Positions 21,630-30,235 are shown, numbered from the stretch's first letter. The stretch is 30,235 nt of DNA from Dongia_A sp044226685 (GCA_044226685.1 JBGAGP010000048.1:1-30235), one strand, 5' to 3'. Translations and numbers: made by a program. Notes: generated by a model not told the origin, from the letters alone.

Positions 21630-22385
21630 ATGAAAGAGCAGCCAGATACCCGCGCCACCTGGTTCGGCGACCGCCGGGTCGCCCCGGGCGAGAAGACCCT
21701 GCTGGTGCGCGAGGTGTTTTCCTCGGTCGCCGACAAATACGATCTGATGAACGACCTGATGTCGGTCGGCATCCACCGGCTGTGGAAGGGCGCCATGATC
21801 GACTGGCTGGCGCCCCGCGCCGGCCAGAAATTCCTCGACGTGGGCGGCGGCACCGGCGACATCGCCTTCCGCATCCTCGGCCGCGCGCCGGATGCCCAGG
21901 TCACCGTCTGCGACCTCACCCCGGCGATGCTGGCCCAGGGCCGCGACCGCGCCTATGACCACAACATCCTCAAAGGCCTCGACTGGGTCGCCGGCAATGC
22001 CGAGGCGCTGCCCTTCCCGGCGATGAGCTTCGACGCCTTCACCATCGCCTTCTGCCTGCGCAATGTCGCCGATTGGGACCAGGCCTTGCGCGAGGCATGG
22101 CGCGTGCTGCGCCCGGGCGGGCGCTTCCTGTGCCTGGAATTCTCGCATGTGGCCGTGCCGGCGCTGGCGAAAGCCTACGACCTCTACTCCTACAAGGTGC
22201 TGCCCTGGCTGGGCGAGCAGGTGGCGAAGGATCGCGGCTCCTACCAGTACCTGGTGGAATCGATCCGCCGCTTCCCGACCCAGGACGCGCTGGCCGGCAT
22301 GATGACCAAGGCCGGTTTCCAGCAGGTCGGCTACCGCAATCTCTCTGCCGGCATTGCCGCCTTGCATTCCGGCTGGCGGATCTAG
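21630..22385 (+). CDS. ubiE: Ubiquinone/menaquinone biosynthesis C-methyltransferase UbiE
   Basis: SAM-dependent C-methylation of the quinol ring (2-methoxy-6-polyprenyl-1,4-benzoquinol) in ubiquinone synthesis. The 251-aa product equals the family's usual length and carries TWFGDRRV, the UbiE signature VFSSVADKYDLMNDLMSVGIHRLWK, SAM-binding FLDVGGGTGDIAFRIL, CDLTPAML, GNAEALPFPAMSFDAFTIAFCLRNV, RPGGRFLCLEFS and YQYLVESIRRFPTQ. The start is uncertain: ATG 21630 gives MKEQPDTRATWFG, and ATG 21618 would add four residues; neither has a strong ribosome binding site. ubiB begins 8 bp after its stop, so the two are an operon. Confidence 0.95.
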   Translation: MKEQPDTRATWFGDRRVAPGEKTLLVREVFSSVADKYDLMNDLMSVGIHRLWKGAMIDWLAPRAGQKFLDVGGGTGDIAFRILGRAPDAQVTVCDLTPAMLAQGRDRAYDHNILKGLDWVAGNAEALPFPAMSFDAFTIAFCLRNVADWDQALREAWRVLRPGGRFLCLEFSHVAVPALAKAYDLYSYKVLPWLGEQVAKDRGSYQYLVESIRRFPTQDALAGMMTKAGFQQVGYRNLSAGIAALHSGWRI

Positions 22386-22393
22386 GGCCGCGC

Positions 22394-23947
22394 ATGTTCC
22401 GCTCCGTCCGCTCCATCCGCCGCCTGGCGCATATCACCGTGACCTTTGCGCGGCATGGCGCCCTGGCGCCGTTCGAGGAGGCCTTGGCCGGCGCCGGCCT
22501 GGCGCCGATCCTGCTTGCCCTCATCCGCCTGTTCTTCGGCCGCGAGGTCGGCGGCAAGCGGCCGGGCGAGCGCCTGGCCCTGGCGCTGAGCGAGCTGGGC
22601 CCGGCCTTCATCAAGCTGGGTCAGGTGCTGGCGACGCGCTCCGACCTCCTCGGCGAGCAGGTGGCGGAAGACCTCGCCAAGCTGCAGGACCAGCTGCCGG
22701 CCTTCAGCGCCTTCGAGGCGCGCACCACCATCGAGACCGAGCTGGGCGAGAAGATCGGGGACCTCTACCAGCACTTCGACGACGAGCCGGTTTCCGCCGC
22801 CTCGATCAGCCAGGTGCATTTCGCCGTCACCACGCCGGACGAGGCCTGGCCGGAGGGCCGCCCGGTCGCCGTGAAGGTGCTGCGCCCCGGCATCGAGCAG
22901 GCCTTCGCCGCCGATATCGAGCTGCTGCTGTGGCTGGCCGCCCTCATTGAGCGTACCCAGCCGCGGCTGAAGCGGCTGAAGCCGGTGGAGGTGGTGCAGA
23001 CCTTCGCCGCCACCATGCGGGTCGAGATGGACCTCCGCCTGGAAGCCGCCAGCGCCGCCGAGCTGCGCGAGAATTTCGCCGACGACCCGACCTACCGGGT
23101 GCCGGAGATCGACTGGCGCCGCACCGCCAAGCGGGCGATGACCCAGGAACGCCTGACCGGCATCCCGATGGACGACCGCGCGGCGATGCTCAGTGCCGGG
23201 CTCGACATCGACGACGTGCTGCTGAAGGCCGCCACCACCTTCTTCAACCAGGCCTTCCGCGACGGCTATTTCCACGGCGACCAGCATCCCGGCAACATGA
23301 CCGTGGGCTATGACGGCGCCATCCAGGTGGTCGATTTCGGCATCATGGGGCGGCTCGCCAAGCGCACCCGCTTTTTCCTCGCCGACATGCTGCTGGCCTT
23401 CCTGCAGCGCGACTACGCCAGGGTGGCGCAAGTCTATATCGATGCCGGCTACCTGCCGGCCGGTACCTCGGTCGACGATTTCACTTTGGCCTTGCGCTCG
23501 ATCGGCGAGCCGATCCACGGCAAGCCGCTGCACGAGATCTCCTTCGCCCGGGTGCTGGGCCAGCTCTTCGGCGTCGCCGAGAGCTTCGAGATGGAGGTGC
23601 AGCCGGAGCTGCTCCTGCTGCAGAAGAACATGCTGATGGCCGAAGGGGTGAGCCGGCGCCTCAACCCGACGCTCAACATCTGGACGCTCGCCCAGCCGCT
23701 GATCGAGCAATGGATGCGCGAGAATCGCGGCCCCGAGGCCCGCGTCCTGCAGGCGGCGGAAGAGATCGTCCACATCGTCGGCCGCCTGCCCGTGGTCATG
23801 CGCAACCTCGACCACCTGGTCCACCACCTCTCCGAAGGCGGCCTGAAGCTCGACCCCGAGGCGCTCCAGGTGATCAACCGCCAGGGCAGCTCCTGGTGGC
23901 TGTGGATCATCATCGCCGTGCTGGTGGCGGGACTGCTGTTCCGGTAA
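22394..23947 (+). CDS. ubiB: Ubiquinone biosynthesis kinase-like protein UbiB
   Basis: Atypical protein-kinase-like ATPase of the UbiB/COQ8 family that supports ubiquinone synthesis at the membrane. The 517-aa protein has the invariant KxGQ in FIKLGQVLATRSDLLG (about residues 71-86), the alanine-rich loop SAASISQVHFA, VAVKVLRPGIEQAF with the nucleotide-binding lysine, FHGDQHPGNM and the DFG-like VVDFGIMGRL. The last ~17 residues WWLWIIIAVLVAGLLFR form a C-terminal membrane anchor. It directly follows ubiE, and the stop is 78 bp before coaBC. Confidence 0.95.
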   Translation: MFRSVRSIRRLAHITVTFARHGALAPFEEALAGAGLAPILLALIRLFFGREVGGKRPGERLALALSELGPAFIKLGQVLATRSDLLGEQVAEDLAKLQDQLPAFSAFEARTTIETELGEKIGDLYQHFDDEPVSAASISQVHFAVTTPDEAWPEGRPVAVKVLRPGIEQAFAADIELLLWLAALIERTQPRLKRLKPVEVVQTFAATMRVEMDLRLEAASAAELRENFADDPTYRVPEIDWRRTAKRAMTQERLTGIPMDDRAAMLSAGLDIDDVLLKAATTFFNQAFRDGYFHGDQHPGNMTVGYDGAIQVVDFGIMGRLAKRTRFFLADMLLAFLQRDYARVAQVYIDAGYLPAGTSVDDFTLALRSIGEPIHGKPLHEISFARVLGQLFGVAESFEMEVQPELLLLQKNMLMAEGVSRRLNPTLNIWTLAQPLIEQWMRENRGPEARVLQAAEEIVHIVGRLPVVMRNLDHLVHHLSEGGLKLDPEALQVINRQGSSWWLWIIIAVLVAGLLFR

Positions 23948-23979
23948 CTTGTTGACACAAAACGGAAACTTTGCCGACC

Positions 23980-24008
23980 TTGCAGCCGGTGTGATTCCAC
24001 ATTAAATA
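23980..24008 (+). promoter_or_regulatory. Possible promoter upstream of coaBC
   Basis: TTGCAG at 23980-23985, a 17-bp spacer and TAAATA at 24003-24008 give a fair sigma-70-like match 17 bp before the coaBC ATG, in the only AT-rich stretch of the block. It was read by eye. Confidence 0.25.
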
Positions 24009-24025
24009 CGATACGCAACTGTGGA

Positions 24026-25243
24026 ATGCCCGCGATGGCTCCCCTCAAGCGCATCCTGCTGATCGTCTCGGGCGGCATCGCCGCCTACAAGTCGCTGGAG
24101 CTGATCCGGCGCGGGCGGGAGCGCGGCTATGAGTTCCGCGTGATTCTCACCAAGGGCGGCGCCGAGTTCGTCACCCCCCTCTCCTTCGCCTCGCTCTCCG
24201 GCAACAAGGTCTATCAGGAGCTGTTCTCGCTGACCGACGAAGCGGAGATGGGCCATATCCGCCTGTCGCGCGAGGCCGACCTGGTCGTGGTGGCGCCGGC
24301 CAGCGCCGATCTGATGGCCAAGCTGGCGCATGGCCGCGCCGACGACCTCGCCTCCACCACCCTGCTCGCCACCGACAAGCCGGTGCTGATCGCCCCGGCG
24401 ATGAACGTGATGATGTGGGCCAATCCGGCGACCCAGGCCAATCTCGCGCTCTTGAAGTCGCGCGGCATCCATGTGGTCGGCCCGGGCAGCGGCGATCTCG
24501 CCTGCGGCGAGGAAGGCTCCGGCCGCCTGAGCGAGCCGCACGACATCCTCGACGCCATGGACCGGCTGCTGAAGATCGAGCGGCGCCTGAGCGGCATCAA
24601 GGCGCTGGTGACGTCGGGCCCGACCCATGAGCCGATCGACCCGGTGCGCTACATCGCCAACCGCTCCTCCGGCAAGCAGGGCCACGCCATCGCCGCCGCC
24701 TTGGCCGCGCTGGGCGCTGACACCACCCTCGTCTCCGGCCCGACGCGCGAGGCGGACCCGGCCGGCGTCGCAATGCGCCATGTCGAGACGGCCGCCGAAA
24801 TGCTGGCGGCCTGCGAAGCGGCGCTGCCCGTCGACGTCGCCATCTGCGCCGCCGCCGTCGCCGATTGGCGCCCGGCCCAGCGCGGCAACCAGAAGATCAA
24901 GAAGAACGGCGGCCCGGCGCCGACGCTTGAGCTGACCGCCAATCCCGACATCCTTGCCACGCTGGCGCAGTCGAAGTCCGCGCGGCCGCGCCTGGTCGTC
25001 GGCTTCGCTGCCGAGACCGAGAAGGTGGTGGCGCATGCGCAGGAGAAACTGCGCAAGAAGGGCTGCGACTGGATCCTCGCCAACGACGTCTCGGAGGCGA
25101 GCGGCACCTTCGGCGGCGACCAGAACACCATTCACCTGGTGAGCGCGTCCGGCGTCGAGGACTGGCCGAGCCAGAGCAAGGCCGAGGTCGCGCGGCACCT
25201 GGCGCGGCGCGTCGCCGATTTCTTCAAGGTGGGCAATGGCTGA
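24026..25243 (+). CDS. coaBC: Bifunctional phosphopantothenoylcysteine decarboxylase/phosphopantothenate-cysteine ligase
   Basis: Two consecutive steps of coenzyme A synthesis: CTP-dependent joining of cysteine to 4'-phosphopantothenate and FMN-dependent decarboxylation to 4'-phosphopantetheine. The 405-aa protein has the N-terminal CoaC flavodoxin-like domain (ILLIVSGGIAAYKSLELIRR, APASADLMAKLAHGRADDL, APAMNVMMW, GDLACGEEGSGRL with the active cysteine) and the C-terminal CoaB domain from about residue 190 (TSGPTHEPIDPVRYIANRSSGKQG, AAVADWRPA, KIKKNG with the conserved lysine pair, NPDIL, VGFAAET). ATG 24026 or 24035 could be used. Its 3' end overlaps dut by 8 bp. Confidence 0.95.
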   Translation: MPAMAPLKRILLIVSGGIAAYKSLELIRRGRERGYEFRVILTKGGAEFVTPLSFASLSGNKVYQELFSLTDEAEMGHIRLSREADLVVVAPASADLMAKLAHGRADDLASTTLLATDKPVLIAPAMNVMMWANPATQANLALLKSRGIHVVGPGSGDLACGEEGSGRLSEPHDILDAMDRLLKIERRLSGIKALVTSGPTHEPIDPVRYIANRSSGKQGHAIAAALAALGADTTLVSGPTREADPAGVAMRHVETAAEMLAACEAALPVDVAICAAAVADWRPAQRGNQKIKKNGGPAPTLELTANPDILATLAQSKSARPRLVVGFAAETEKVVAHAQEKLRKKGCDWILANDVSEASGTFGGDQNTIHLVSASGVEDWPSQSKAEVARHLARRVADFFKVGNG

Positions 25244-25727
25244 CCTGCGTGGGACTGACCTTGTCGTCGCGCTGCAGCGCCTGCCCCACGGCGCCGATCT
25301 GCCGCTGCCGGCCTATGCCACGGCGCAATCGGCCGGGCTCGACCTGATGGCGGCGATCGACGAGGACATCGTGCTGGCCCCCGGCGCCCGCCAGCTGATT
25401 CCGACCGGCCTTGCCATCGCCCTGCCGGCCGGCTTCGAGGCGCAGGTGCGGCCGCGTTCCGGCCTGGCGCTGAAGCACGGCATCACGGTGCTCAATTCCC
25501 CCGGCACCATCGACGCGGATTATCGCGGCGAGGTGAAGGTGCTGCTGATCAACCATGGCGCCGAGCCGTTCGCCTTGAAGCGCGGCGACCGCATCGCCCA
25601 GATGGTGGTGGCGCCGGTGACGCGCATCGCCTGGGCAACGGTCGCGGCGCTGGACGAGACCGCGCGCGGCGCCGGCGGCTACGGCTCGACCGGCATCGCC
25701 GCCGCGCAGATCGTCGGCGCCCGATAA
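25236..25727 (+). CDS. dut: Deoxyuridine 5'-triphosphate nucleotidohydrolase (dUTPase)
   Basis: Hydrolyses dUTP to dUMP and pyrophosphate, keeping uracil out of DNA and feeding dTMP synthesis. All five motifs of the trimeric family are present in the 163-aa protein: AGLDL (with the metal aspartate), PRSGLAL, NSPGTIDADYRGEV (catalytic aspartate and uracil hairpin), KRGDRIAQMVV, and the flexible C-terminal RGAGGYGSTG arm. The ATG at 25236 lies within the last codons of coaBC, implying co-translation in a coaBC-dut operon, an arrangement widely conserved in proteobacteria. Confidence 0.96.
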   Translation: MADLRGTDLVVALQRLPHGADLPLPAYATAQSAGLDLMAAIDEDIVLAPGARQLIPTGLAIALPAGFEAQVRPRSGLALKHGITVLNSPGTIDADYRGEVKVLLINHGAEPFALKRGDRIAQMVVAPVTRIAWATVAALDETARGAGGYGSTGIAAAQIVGAR

Positions 25728-25750
25728 GAAACCAGGACAGGGACGAAATC

Positions 25751-26206
25751 TTGCTGCATCCATCCAAGCGCCTGCTGTTCGCGATCGAGGCCGTGCTCGA
25801 CATCGCCTATTACGGCGGCTCGCAGCCGGTGCAGTCCGGCGACATTTCGGCGCGCCAGGGCATCCCGCGCCGCTACCTGGAACAGGTGCTGCAGCACCTG
25901 GTGCGCAGCGGCATCCTTGCCGGCCACCGCGGCCCCAAGGGCGGCTACCAGCTGGCGCGCGAGCGGCGGCGCATCAATCTGGGCGAGATCGTGCGCGCGG
26001 TGCGGCAGTTCGAAGGCACTCCCGATCCGATCTCGACCGCCAGCGGCTCGCGCGTCGGCATCGAGATCGTGCGCCCGTTCTGGCGCGAGATTCAGAAGAA
26101 GATGCTGACCGAGCTCGACGAGGTGAGCCTCGAGGACATGTGCCAGAAGGCGCAGGCCGCCGGCATCCGCACCGACGCGCAAGAGAGACTGGATTTTTCG
26201 ATTTGA
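25751..26206 (+). CDS. Rrf2-family transcriptional regulator
   Basis: Winged-helix regulator of 151 aa, starting at TTG 25751 (AGGGA about 8 bp upstream; no in-frame ATG). Typical features are LLFAIEAVLDIAYYG, the recognition region ISARQGIPRRYLEQVLQHLVRSGIL and the wing AGHRGPKGGYQLAR, then a dimerisation helix. The three-cysteine [Fe-S] motif of IscR/NsrR/RirA is absent: the only cysteine is in EDMCQKA. This suggests a CymR-like, cluster-free regulator of cysteine or sulfur metabolism, in line with cysK as the next gene. It follows dut by 23 bp and is separated from cysK by repeat B copy 3. Confidence 0.88.
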   Translation: MLHPSKRLLFAIEAVLDIAYYGGSQPVQSGDISARQGIPRRYLEQVLQHLVRSGILAGHRGPKGGYQLARERRRINLGEIVRAVRQFEGTPDPISTASGSRVGIEIVRPFWREIQKKMLTELDEVSLEDMCQKAQAAGIRTDAQERLDFSI

Positions 26207-26219
26207 AGACCGAGCTGGC

Positions 26220-26304
26220 CCCCTCCCTGACCCTCCCTCTGAAGGGGGAGGGGAAAGGAACAACCCCCTCCCCCGAAGCGGGGGAGGGCTGGGGTGGGGG
26301 CAGC
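26220..26304 (-). repeat. Dispersed intergenic repeat B, copy 3 (inverted, without the outer arms)
   Basis: About 85 bp whose reverse complement aligns with copies at 20391 and 21377 through GCCCCCACCCCAGCCCTCCCCC, GGGGGAGGGGG, and CCCTCCCCCTTCAGAGGGAGGG blocks, but lacks the GCGCTGCAACTG ends. It separates the Rrf2 gene from cysK. Confidence 0.75.
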
Positions 26305-26352
26305 CGCCGCACCAATGCCGAAGTATAAGCTCCGACCAGAAAGGCCCCACTC

Positions 26353-27315
<963 letters not shown>

Positions 27316-27341
27316 GCGCGACCGCGGCCGTCCTTTCTTAT

Positions 27342-27570
27342 CCTTCCCCCCTTGCGGGGGAAGGCAGCGGAGCCTTAGCGAACGAAGTGAGCTTAGGCGC
27401 AGCCGGATGGGGGGTCGTGCGTCCTGGGGACGCGCATCGCCGGAGGCGATACGAGCGATGATTTTGTGTGGCAAGACCCGGCGCTGCATCACCCCCCTTC
27501 CCAACCTTCCCCCGGCCCGTCGGCGCATGCCGACATTCGTCGGCGGTGGGGGGAAGGGGTTGACCGAGTA
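27342..27570 (+). repeat. Dispersed intergenic repeat A, copy 2
   Basis: About 229 bp, same orientation and block order as 3611-3837. It begins CCTTCCCCCCTTGCGGGGGAAGG (given in 3611 copy terms) and ends with the GCATGCCGAC palindrome, GGTGGGGGGAAG and ACCGAGT, 7 bp before the downstream ATG. It occupies nearly the whole cysK-moeB gap. Confidence 0.85.
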
Positions 27571-27577
27571 GGTTGTC

Positions 27578-28351
27578 ATGCAGTCCGCCGAACTCACCGA
27601 TGCCCAGCTCGAACGCTATGCCCGCCATGTCGTGCTCGACGAAGTGGGCGAGGAGGGCCAGCTCAAGCTGCTCGCCGCCAAGGTGTTGGTGGTGGGCGCC
27701 GGGGGGCTCGGCTCGCCGCTGATCCAATACTTGGCGGCCGCCGGCGTGGGCCGCATCGGCATCGTCGACGATGACGAGGTCGATATCTCCAACCTGCAGC
27801 GCCAGACCATCCATCGGATGGAGGATATCGGCCGCAAGAAGGCGGAGAGCGCCGCCGATTTCGTGCGCCGGCTGAACCCGGAAATCAAGACCGACATCCA
27901 CGCCGTGCGGCTGACCCGCGACAATGCCGCGCTCATCCGGGACTACGACCTGGTCGCCGACGGCACCGACAATTTCCGCACCCGCTATCTGCTGAACGAC
28001 GTCTGCGTGCAGATGAAGCGCACGCTGGTTTCCGCCGCGCTGCTGCGCTTCGACGGCCAGCTCGGCGTGTTCAAGCCGCATGCCGGGCCCGACTTCCCCT
28101 GCTATCGCTGCGTCTTTCCGGACGAGCCGCCGCCGGATTTGATCCCGCGCTGCGAGACCGCCGGCATCCTCGGCGCCGTCGCCGGCATCATGGGCTCGCT
28201 GCAGGCGACCGAGGTGCTGAAGGAAATCCTCGGCCTCGGCGACACGCTCGCCGGCCGGCTGATGCTCTATGACGGATTGTCGTCGCAGATCCGCATCGTC
28301 AAGGTGAAGCGCCGCCCGGATTGCCCGAGCTGCGGCTCAACGCAGTCCTGA
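27578..28351 (+). CDS. moeB: MoeB/ThiF-family adenylyltransferase
   Basis: Activates the C-terminal glycine of a small ubiquitin-like sulfur carrier (MoaD or ThiS) as the acyl-adenylate, for molybdopterin or thiamine synthesis, or for another sulfur-transfer route. The 257-aa protein has RYARHVVLDEVGEEGQ, nucleotide-binding VVGAGGLGSP (39-47), VDDDEVDISNLQRQTIH, DNFRTRYLLND, zinc cysteines in CYRC and CPSC, and CETAGILG with the conserved active-region cysteine. No C-terminal rhodanese domain is present. The choice between MoeB and ThiF cannot be made from sequence alone, but neighbouring cysK suggests a sulfur theme. Its 3' end overlaps the convergent cupin gene by 15 bp. Confidence 0.88.
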   Translation: MQSAELTDAQLERYARHVVLDEVGEEGQLKLLAAKVLVVGAGGLGSPLIQYLAAAGVGRIGIVDDDEVDISNLQRQTIHRMEDIGRKKAESAADFVRRLNPEIKTDIHAVRLTRDNAALIRDYDLVADGTDNFRTRYLLNDVCVQMKRTLVSAALLRFDGQLGVFKPHAGPDFPCYRCVFPDEPPPDLIPRCETAGILGAVAGIMGSLQATEVLKEILGLGDTLAGRLMLYDGLSSQIRIVKVKRRPDCPSCGSTQS

Positions 28352-28840
28352 TCTGCGGGGGCCTGTATTCCGCGGCAGGCCTGTTTCCGGCTCCCATCCT
28401 TCCGGCGCCATCTCGAAGCCCTCGAACTCGAAGGCCGGCGACACCGTGCACCCGACCAGCGTCCAGTCGCCGAGGCTCTGGGCCGCTTGCCAGGCATGCG
28501 CCGGCACCACCGCCTGGGGCATGGCACCGGCGATGACGTTGGAGCCGAGCAGATGCTCGATCGGCTTGGAACCCTCAAGCTCGGCGATGCGCAGCAGCAG
28601 GGGCGCCCCGGCGTACCAGTGCCAGATCTCGATAGCGTCGACCTTGTGCCAGCGCGAGACCTCGCCGGCTTTCAGCAGGAAATAGATCGCGGTGCAGGCG
28701 CCGCGCTCGCCGCCCGGCTTGCGGTCGCGGAAGGTCTCGACGAAATGCCCTCCCTCCGGATGCGGCTGCAGGCCGAGCGCGGCGATCACCTCGTCGGCTG
28801 TGGCCGTGGCGAGCGTAGCGAGTGTGGTCTGAGTGTGCAT
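28337..28840 (-). CDS. DUF985 cupin-domain protein
   Basis: The 167-aa protein is a single-cupin member of the DUF985 family, of unknown enzymatic role (some relatives have been linked to sugar epimerase-like folds). It shows the start motif LQPHPEGGHFVETFRD, then TAIYFLLKAGEVSRWHKVDAIEIWHWYAG, the metal-site histidines of cupin motif 1, and AVVPAHAWQAAQSLGDWTLVGCTVSPAFEFEGFEMA for motif 2. GGGG lies just before the ATG at 28840. It is convergent with moeB, overlapping by 15 bp. Confidence 0.88.
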   Translation of the reverse strand: MHTQTTLATLATATADEVIAALGLQPHPEGGHFVETFRDRKPGGERGACTAIYFLLKAGEVSRWHKVDAIEIWHWYAGAPLLLRIAELEGSKPIEHLLGSNVIAGAMPQAVVPAHAWQAAQSLGDWTLVGCTVSPAFEFEGFEMAPEGWEPETGLPRNTGPRRSGLR

Positions 28841-29086
28841 GGCGCCCCAACGTCATTGCCCGTGGTCAGGATAAACGCGGCGCTTCCATTTGCCTGTGAC
28901 AAGCACCACAACAACCTGAAGCATCTTGTGAATTGCGCCAGCAATAGACACGGATGTAGGCCGAGCTGTTCCCGCGGCGGCGCAAGGCAATGGTCGCATT
29001 TGCGGCGGCAATGATCGCGCGGATTTCCATAGCCGGACTAAATGCCCGCGTGGGATGATGTAGCGCGCAGGAATGGGAAGGATGTC
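28841..29086. other. Divergent gap between the cupin and LysE-type genes
   Basis: About 246 bp hold the two start regions. No gene, strong repeat or clear promoter could be read; the sequence is less regular than the other gaps. An antisense frame running through it and the LysE-type gene is not believed. Confidence 0.5.
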
Positions 29087-29701
29087 ATGTCGCCGGAGAC
29101 CTATCTCGCTTATCTGCTCGCCACCATCGTCATCGTGATCATCCCGGGACCGACGGTGACGCTCATCGTCGCCAACAGCCTGACCCACGGCACGCGCGCC
29201 GGATTGTTGAACGTGCTCGGCACGCAAGCGGGGCTGGCCATCTCCATCGCGCTGGTCGCCTTCGGCCTCTCCTCGGTCATCGAAGGCATGGGCTGGTGGT
29301 TCGATTGGCTCCGGATCGCGGGTGCCGCCTATCTGGTCTGGCTCGGCTGGAAGCTGCTCCGCGCCGGCGGCCGGATGCAGCAAGCGGCCAATCCGCGGCG
29401 CCCGCGCGGCGGTTTCCTGCTGCAGGGCATGCTGGTGATGCTGAGCAATCCGAAGACCCTGTTCTTCTTCGGCGCCTTCCTGCCGCAATTCGTCGATCCC
29501 GCGCGGGATTTCTACCAGCAGATCCTGATCATGGGCCCGACCGCGATGGCGGTGGCGCTGATGAGCGACGGCTTCTACGCCCTGGCCGTGGGCCGCGCCC
29601 GAACCTTGCTCACCCGGCGCCGCGTGCGCCTGATCAACCGCGCCGGCGGCGCGTGCCTGATCGGTGGGGGGCTGTGGCTGGCGCTCAGCCGGTCGCGTTG
29701 A
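29087..29701 (+). CDS. LysE/RhtB-family amino-acid exporter
   Basis: Inner-membrane translocator predicted to export amino acids or related metabolites by proton exchange. The 204-aa product has the usual six hydrophobic segments, beginning TYLAYLLATIVIVIIPGPTVTLIVANS with the family's PGP motif, GTQAGLAISIALVAFGL, LRIAGAAYLVWLGWKLLR, GFLLQGMLVMLSNPKTLFFFGAFLPQFV, and ACLIGGGLWLALS. ATG 29087 is chosen for its GGGAAGGA ribosome binding site at about 5 bp; an upstream in-frame ATG at 29042 has none. The 230 bp upstream contain no gene I can support. Confidence 0.92.
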   Translation: MSPETYLAYLLATIVIVIIPGPTVTLIVANSLTHGTRAGLLNVLGTQAGLAISIALVAFGLSSVIEGMGWWFDWLRIAGAAYLVWLGWKLLRAGGRMQQAANPRRPRGGFLLQGMLVMLSNPKTLFFFGAFLPQFVDPARDFYQQILIMGPTAMAVALMSDGFYALAVGRARTLLTRRRVRLINRAGGACLIGGGLWLALSRSR

Positions 29702-29721
29702 GGCGCATCTACACTCCGCCC

Positions 29722-29803
29722 GTCATCCCGGCCTTGAGCCGGGATCCATCGTGCAACTGCTGGTGCGGCGGATGTGTGGACCCCGGCTCAAGGCCGGGGT
29801 GAC
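29722..29803. repeat. Long hairpin repeat C (GGCCTTGAGCC-type alphaproteobacterial intergenic repeat)
   Basis: GTCATCCCGGCCTTGAGCCGGGATCC on one side and GGACCCCGGCTCAAGGCCGGGGTGAC on the other form a ~25-bp imperfect inverted repeat around a ~30-base loop. It lies between the convergent LysE-type and dehydrogenase genes. Similar elements are widespread in alphaproteobacterial genomes. Confidence 0.8.
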
Positions 29804-29835
29804 GAGGAGATGAGGCGTGCAGGCGGGTGAAATGC

Positions 29836-29863
29836 AAAAAGGCCCGCGTCTGGCGCGGGCCTT
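29836..29863 (-). terminator. Rho-independent terminator of the dehydrogenase gene
   Basis: AAGGCCCGCG (29839-29848) pairs with CGCGGGCCTT (29854-29863) around a 5-base loop; on the minus strand TTTTT (29840-29836) follows, directly after the dehydrogenase stop at 29870. Confidence 0.85.
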
Positions 29864-29869
29864 CGCATC

Positions 29870-30235
29870 TCACAGCATCGATTCGATCACGCGGTCCGGC
29901 GGCTTGTGGCCGTCGGCGAAGGTCTTGATGTTGATGATGACCTTCTCGCCCATGTCGACGCGGCCCTCGATGGTGGCCGAGCCCATGTGCGGCAGCAGCA
30001 CCACGTTGTCGAGGCGCAGCAGCTTCGGGTTCACCGCCGGCTCGTGCTCGAAGACGTCGAGGCCGGCGCCGGCGATTTCCTTCTTCTCCAGCATCCGGGT
30101 CAGCGCGTTCTCGTCGATCACCTCGCCGCGCGCGGTGTTGACGATGAAGGCGCGCGGCTGCAGCAGCTTCAGCCGCCGCGCCGAGAGCAGGTGGAAGGTC
30201 GCCGGCGTGTGCGGGCAGTTGATCGAGATGATGTC
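29870..30235 (-). CDS. D-2-hydroxyacid dehydrogenase (glyoxylate/hydroxypyruvate reductase type), 5' part outside window
   Basis: NAD(P)H-dependent reductase of 2-oxoacids, most like the GyaR/GhrB group. The open frame enters from the right edge; the 121 residues present are the C-terminal third. They include SINCPHTPATFHLL, FIVNTARGEVIDE with the catalytic arginine, AGLDVFEHEP with the catalytic glutamate, and LLPHMGSAT with the catalytic histidine, ending KPPDRVIESML. All three active-site residues are therefore intact. A strong terminator follows. The gene continues beyond 30235, so its start and operon are unknown. Confidence 0.92.
   Translation of the reverse strand, partial: DIISINCPHTPATFHLLSARRLKLLQPRAFIVNTARGEVIDENALTRMLEKKEIAGAGLDVFEHEPAVNPKLLRLDNVVLLPHMGSATIEGRVDMGEKVIINIKTFADGHKPPDRVIESML

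Noticed and set aside
22382..25198. 481-aa and 398-aa minus-strand frames
   Set aside because: Antisense shadows of ubiB and coaBC with no recognisable motifs.
28853..29488. 211-aa minus-strand frame over the cupin-LysE gap
   Set aside because: Mostly antisense to the LysE-type gene; no signal or motif.

Overview
The window is GC-rich, densely packed bacterial chromosome. It looks like an alphaproteobacterium, probably of the Rhodospirillales or a near relative. The reasons are the mutM-ubiE-ubiB-coaBC-dut block, a long-armed intergenic hairpin built on the GGCCTTGAGCC core that is common in that class, several other dispersed GC-rich palindromic repeats, and frequent GTG/TTG starts. This placement is inference; there is no rRNA or tRNA gene to test it. 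I found no phage, IS element, CRISPR array or plasmid replication gene.

Layout. (1) 1-5459: a ligase-associated DNA-repair module. A large Lhr-like helicase runs leftward off the window. It is divergent from a metallo-beta-lactamase-fold exonuclease, which is followed by an ATP-dependent DNA ligase. (2) 5460-6330: a disturbed patch with a small secreted cysteine-containing protein of atypical composition and, not previously obvious, a frameshifted remnant of a DAO-family FAD oxidoreductase. (3) 6331-10886: a MAPEG membrane protein, a small unknown protein coupled to a DUF3047 protein, then in the opposite direction a cyclopropane-fatty-acid synthase and a globin-coupled chemotaxis transducer (oxygen sensor). 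(4) 10910-13662: a Tat-exported alpha-carbonic anhydrase and a PilZ-like protein that share an almost identical 15-bp upstream motif, then an enoyl-CoA hydratase translationally coupled to a small exported protein. (5) 13752-16855: a large BTAD/FlgO-like/TPR regulator, a 63-aa small gene and a ChaC-type gamma-glutamylcyclotransferase. (6) 16805-20382: a polyamine locus with an aminotransferase, a PotF-like binding protein and a divergent TetR/BetI-type regulator with a palindromic operator candidate. (7) 20513-25727: mutM (leftward), then ubiE-ubiB-coaBC-dut (rightward), covering DNA repair, ubiquinone synthesis, coenzyme A synthesis and dUTP hygiene. (8) 25751-28351: an Rrf2-family regulator, cysK and a MoeB/ThiF-type adenylyltransferase, which suggests a sulfur/cysteine theme. 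(9) 28337-30235: a DUF985 cupin, a LysE-type exporter and the 3' part of a D-2-hydroxyacid dehydrogenase.

The most unusual material is between genes: two ~228-bp copies of one repeat placed directly before the ligase and MoeB start codons; three copies of a second repeat, two of them bracketing mutM; a palindrome resembling the alphaproteobacterial iron-control element at the DUF3047/cfa junction; a perfect CRP-type TGTGA-N6-TCACA site; and the paired motif upstream of the carbonic anhydrase and PilZ-like genes. No whole new defence or metabolic system is evident.
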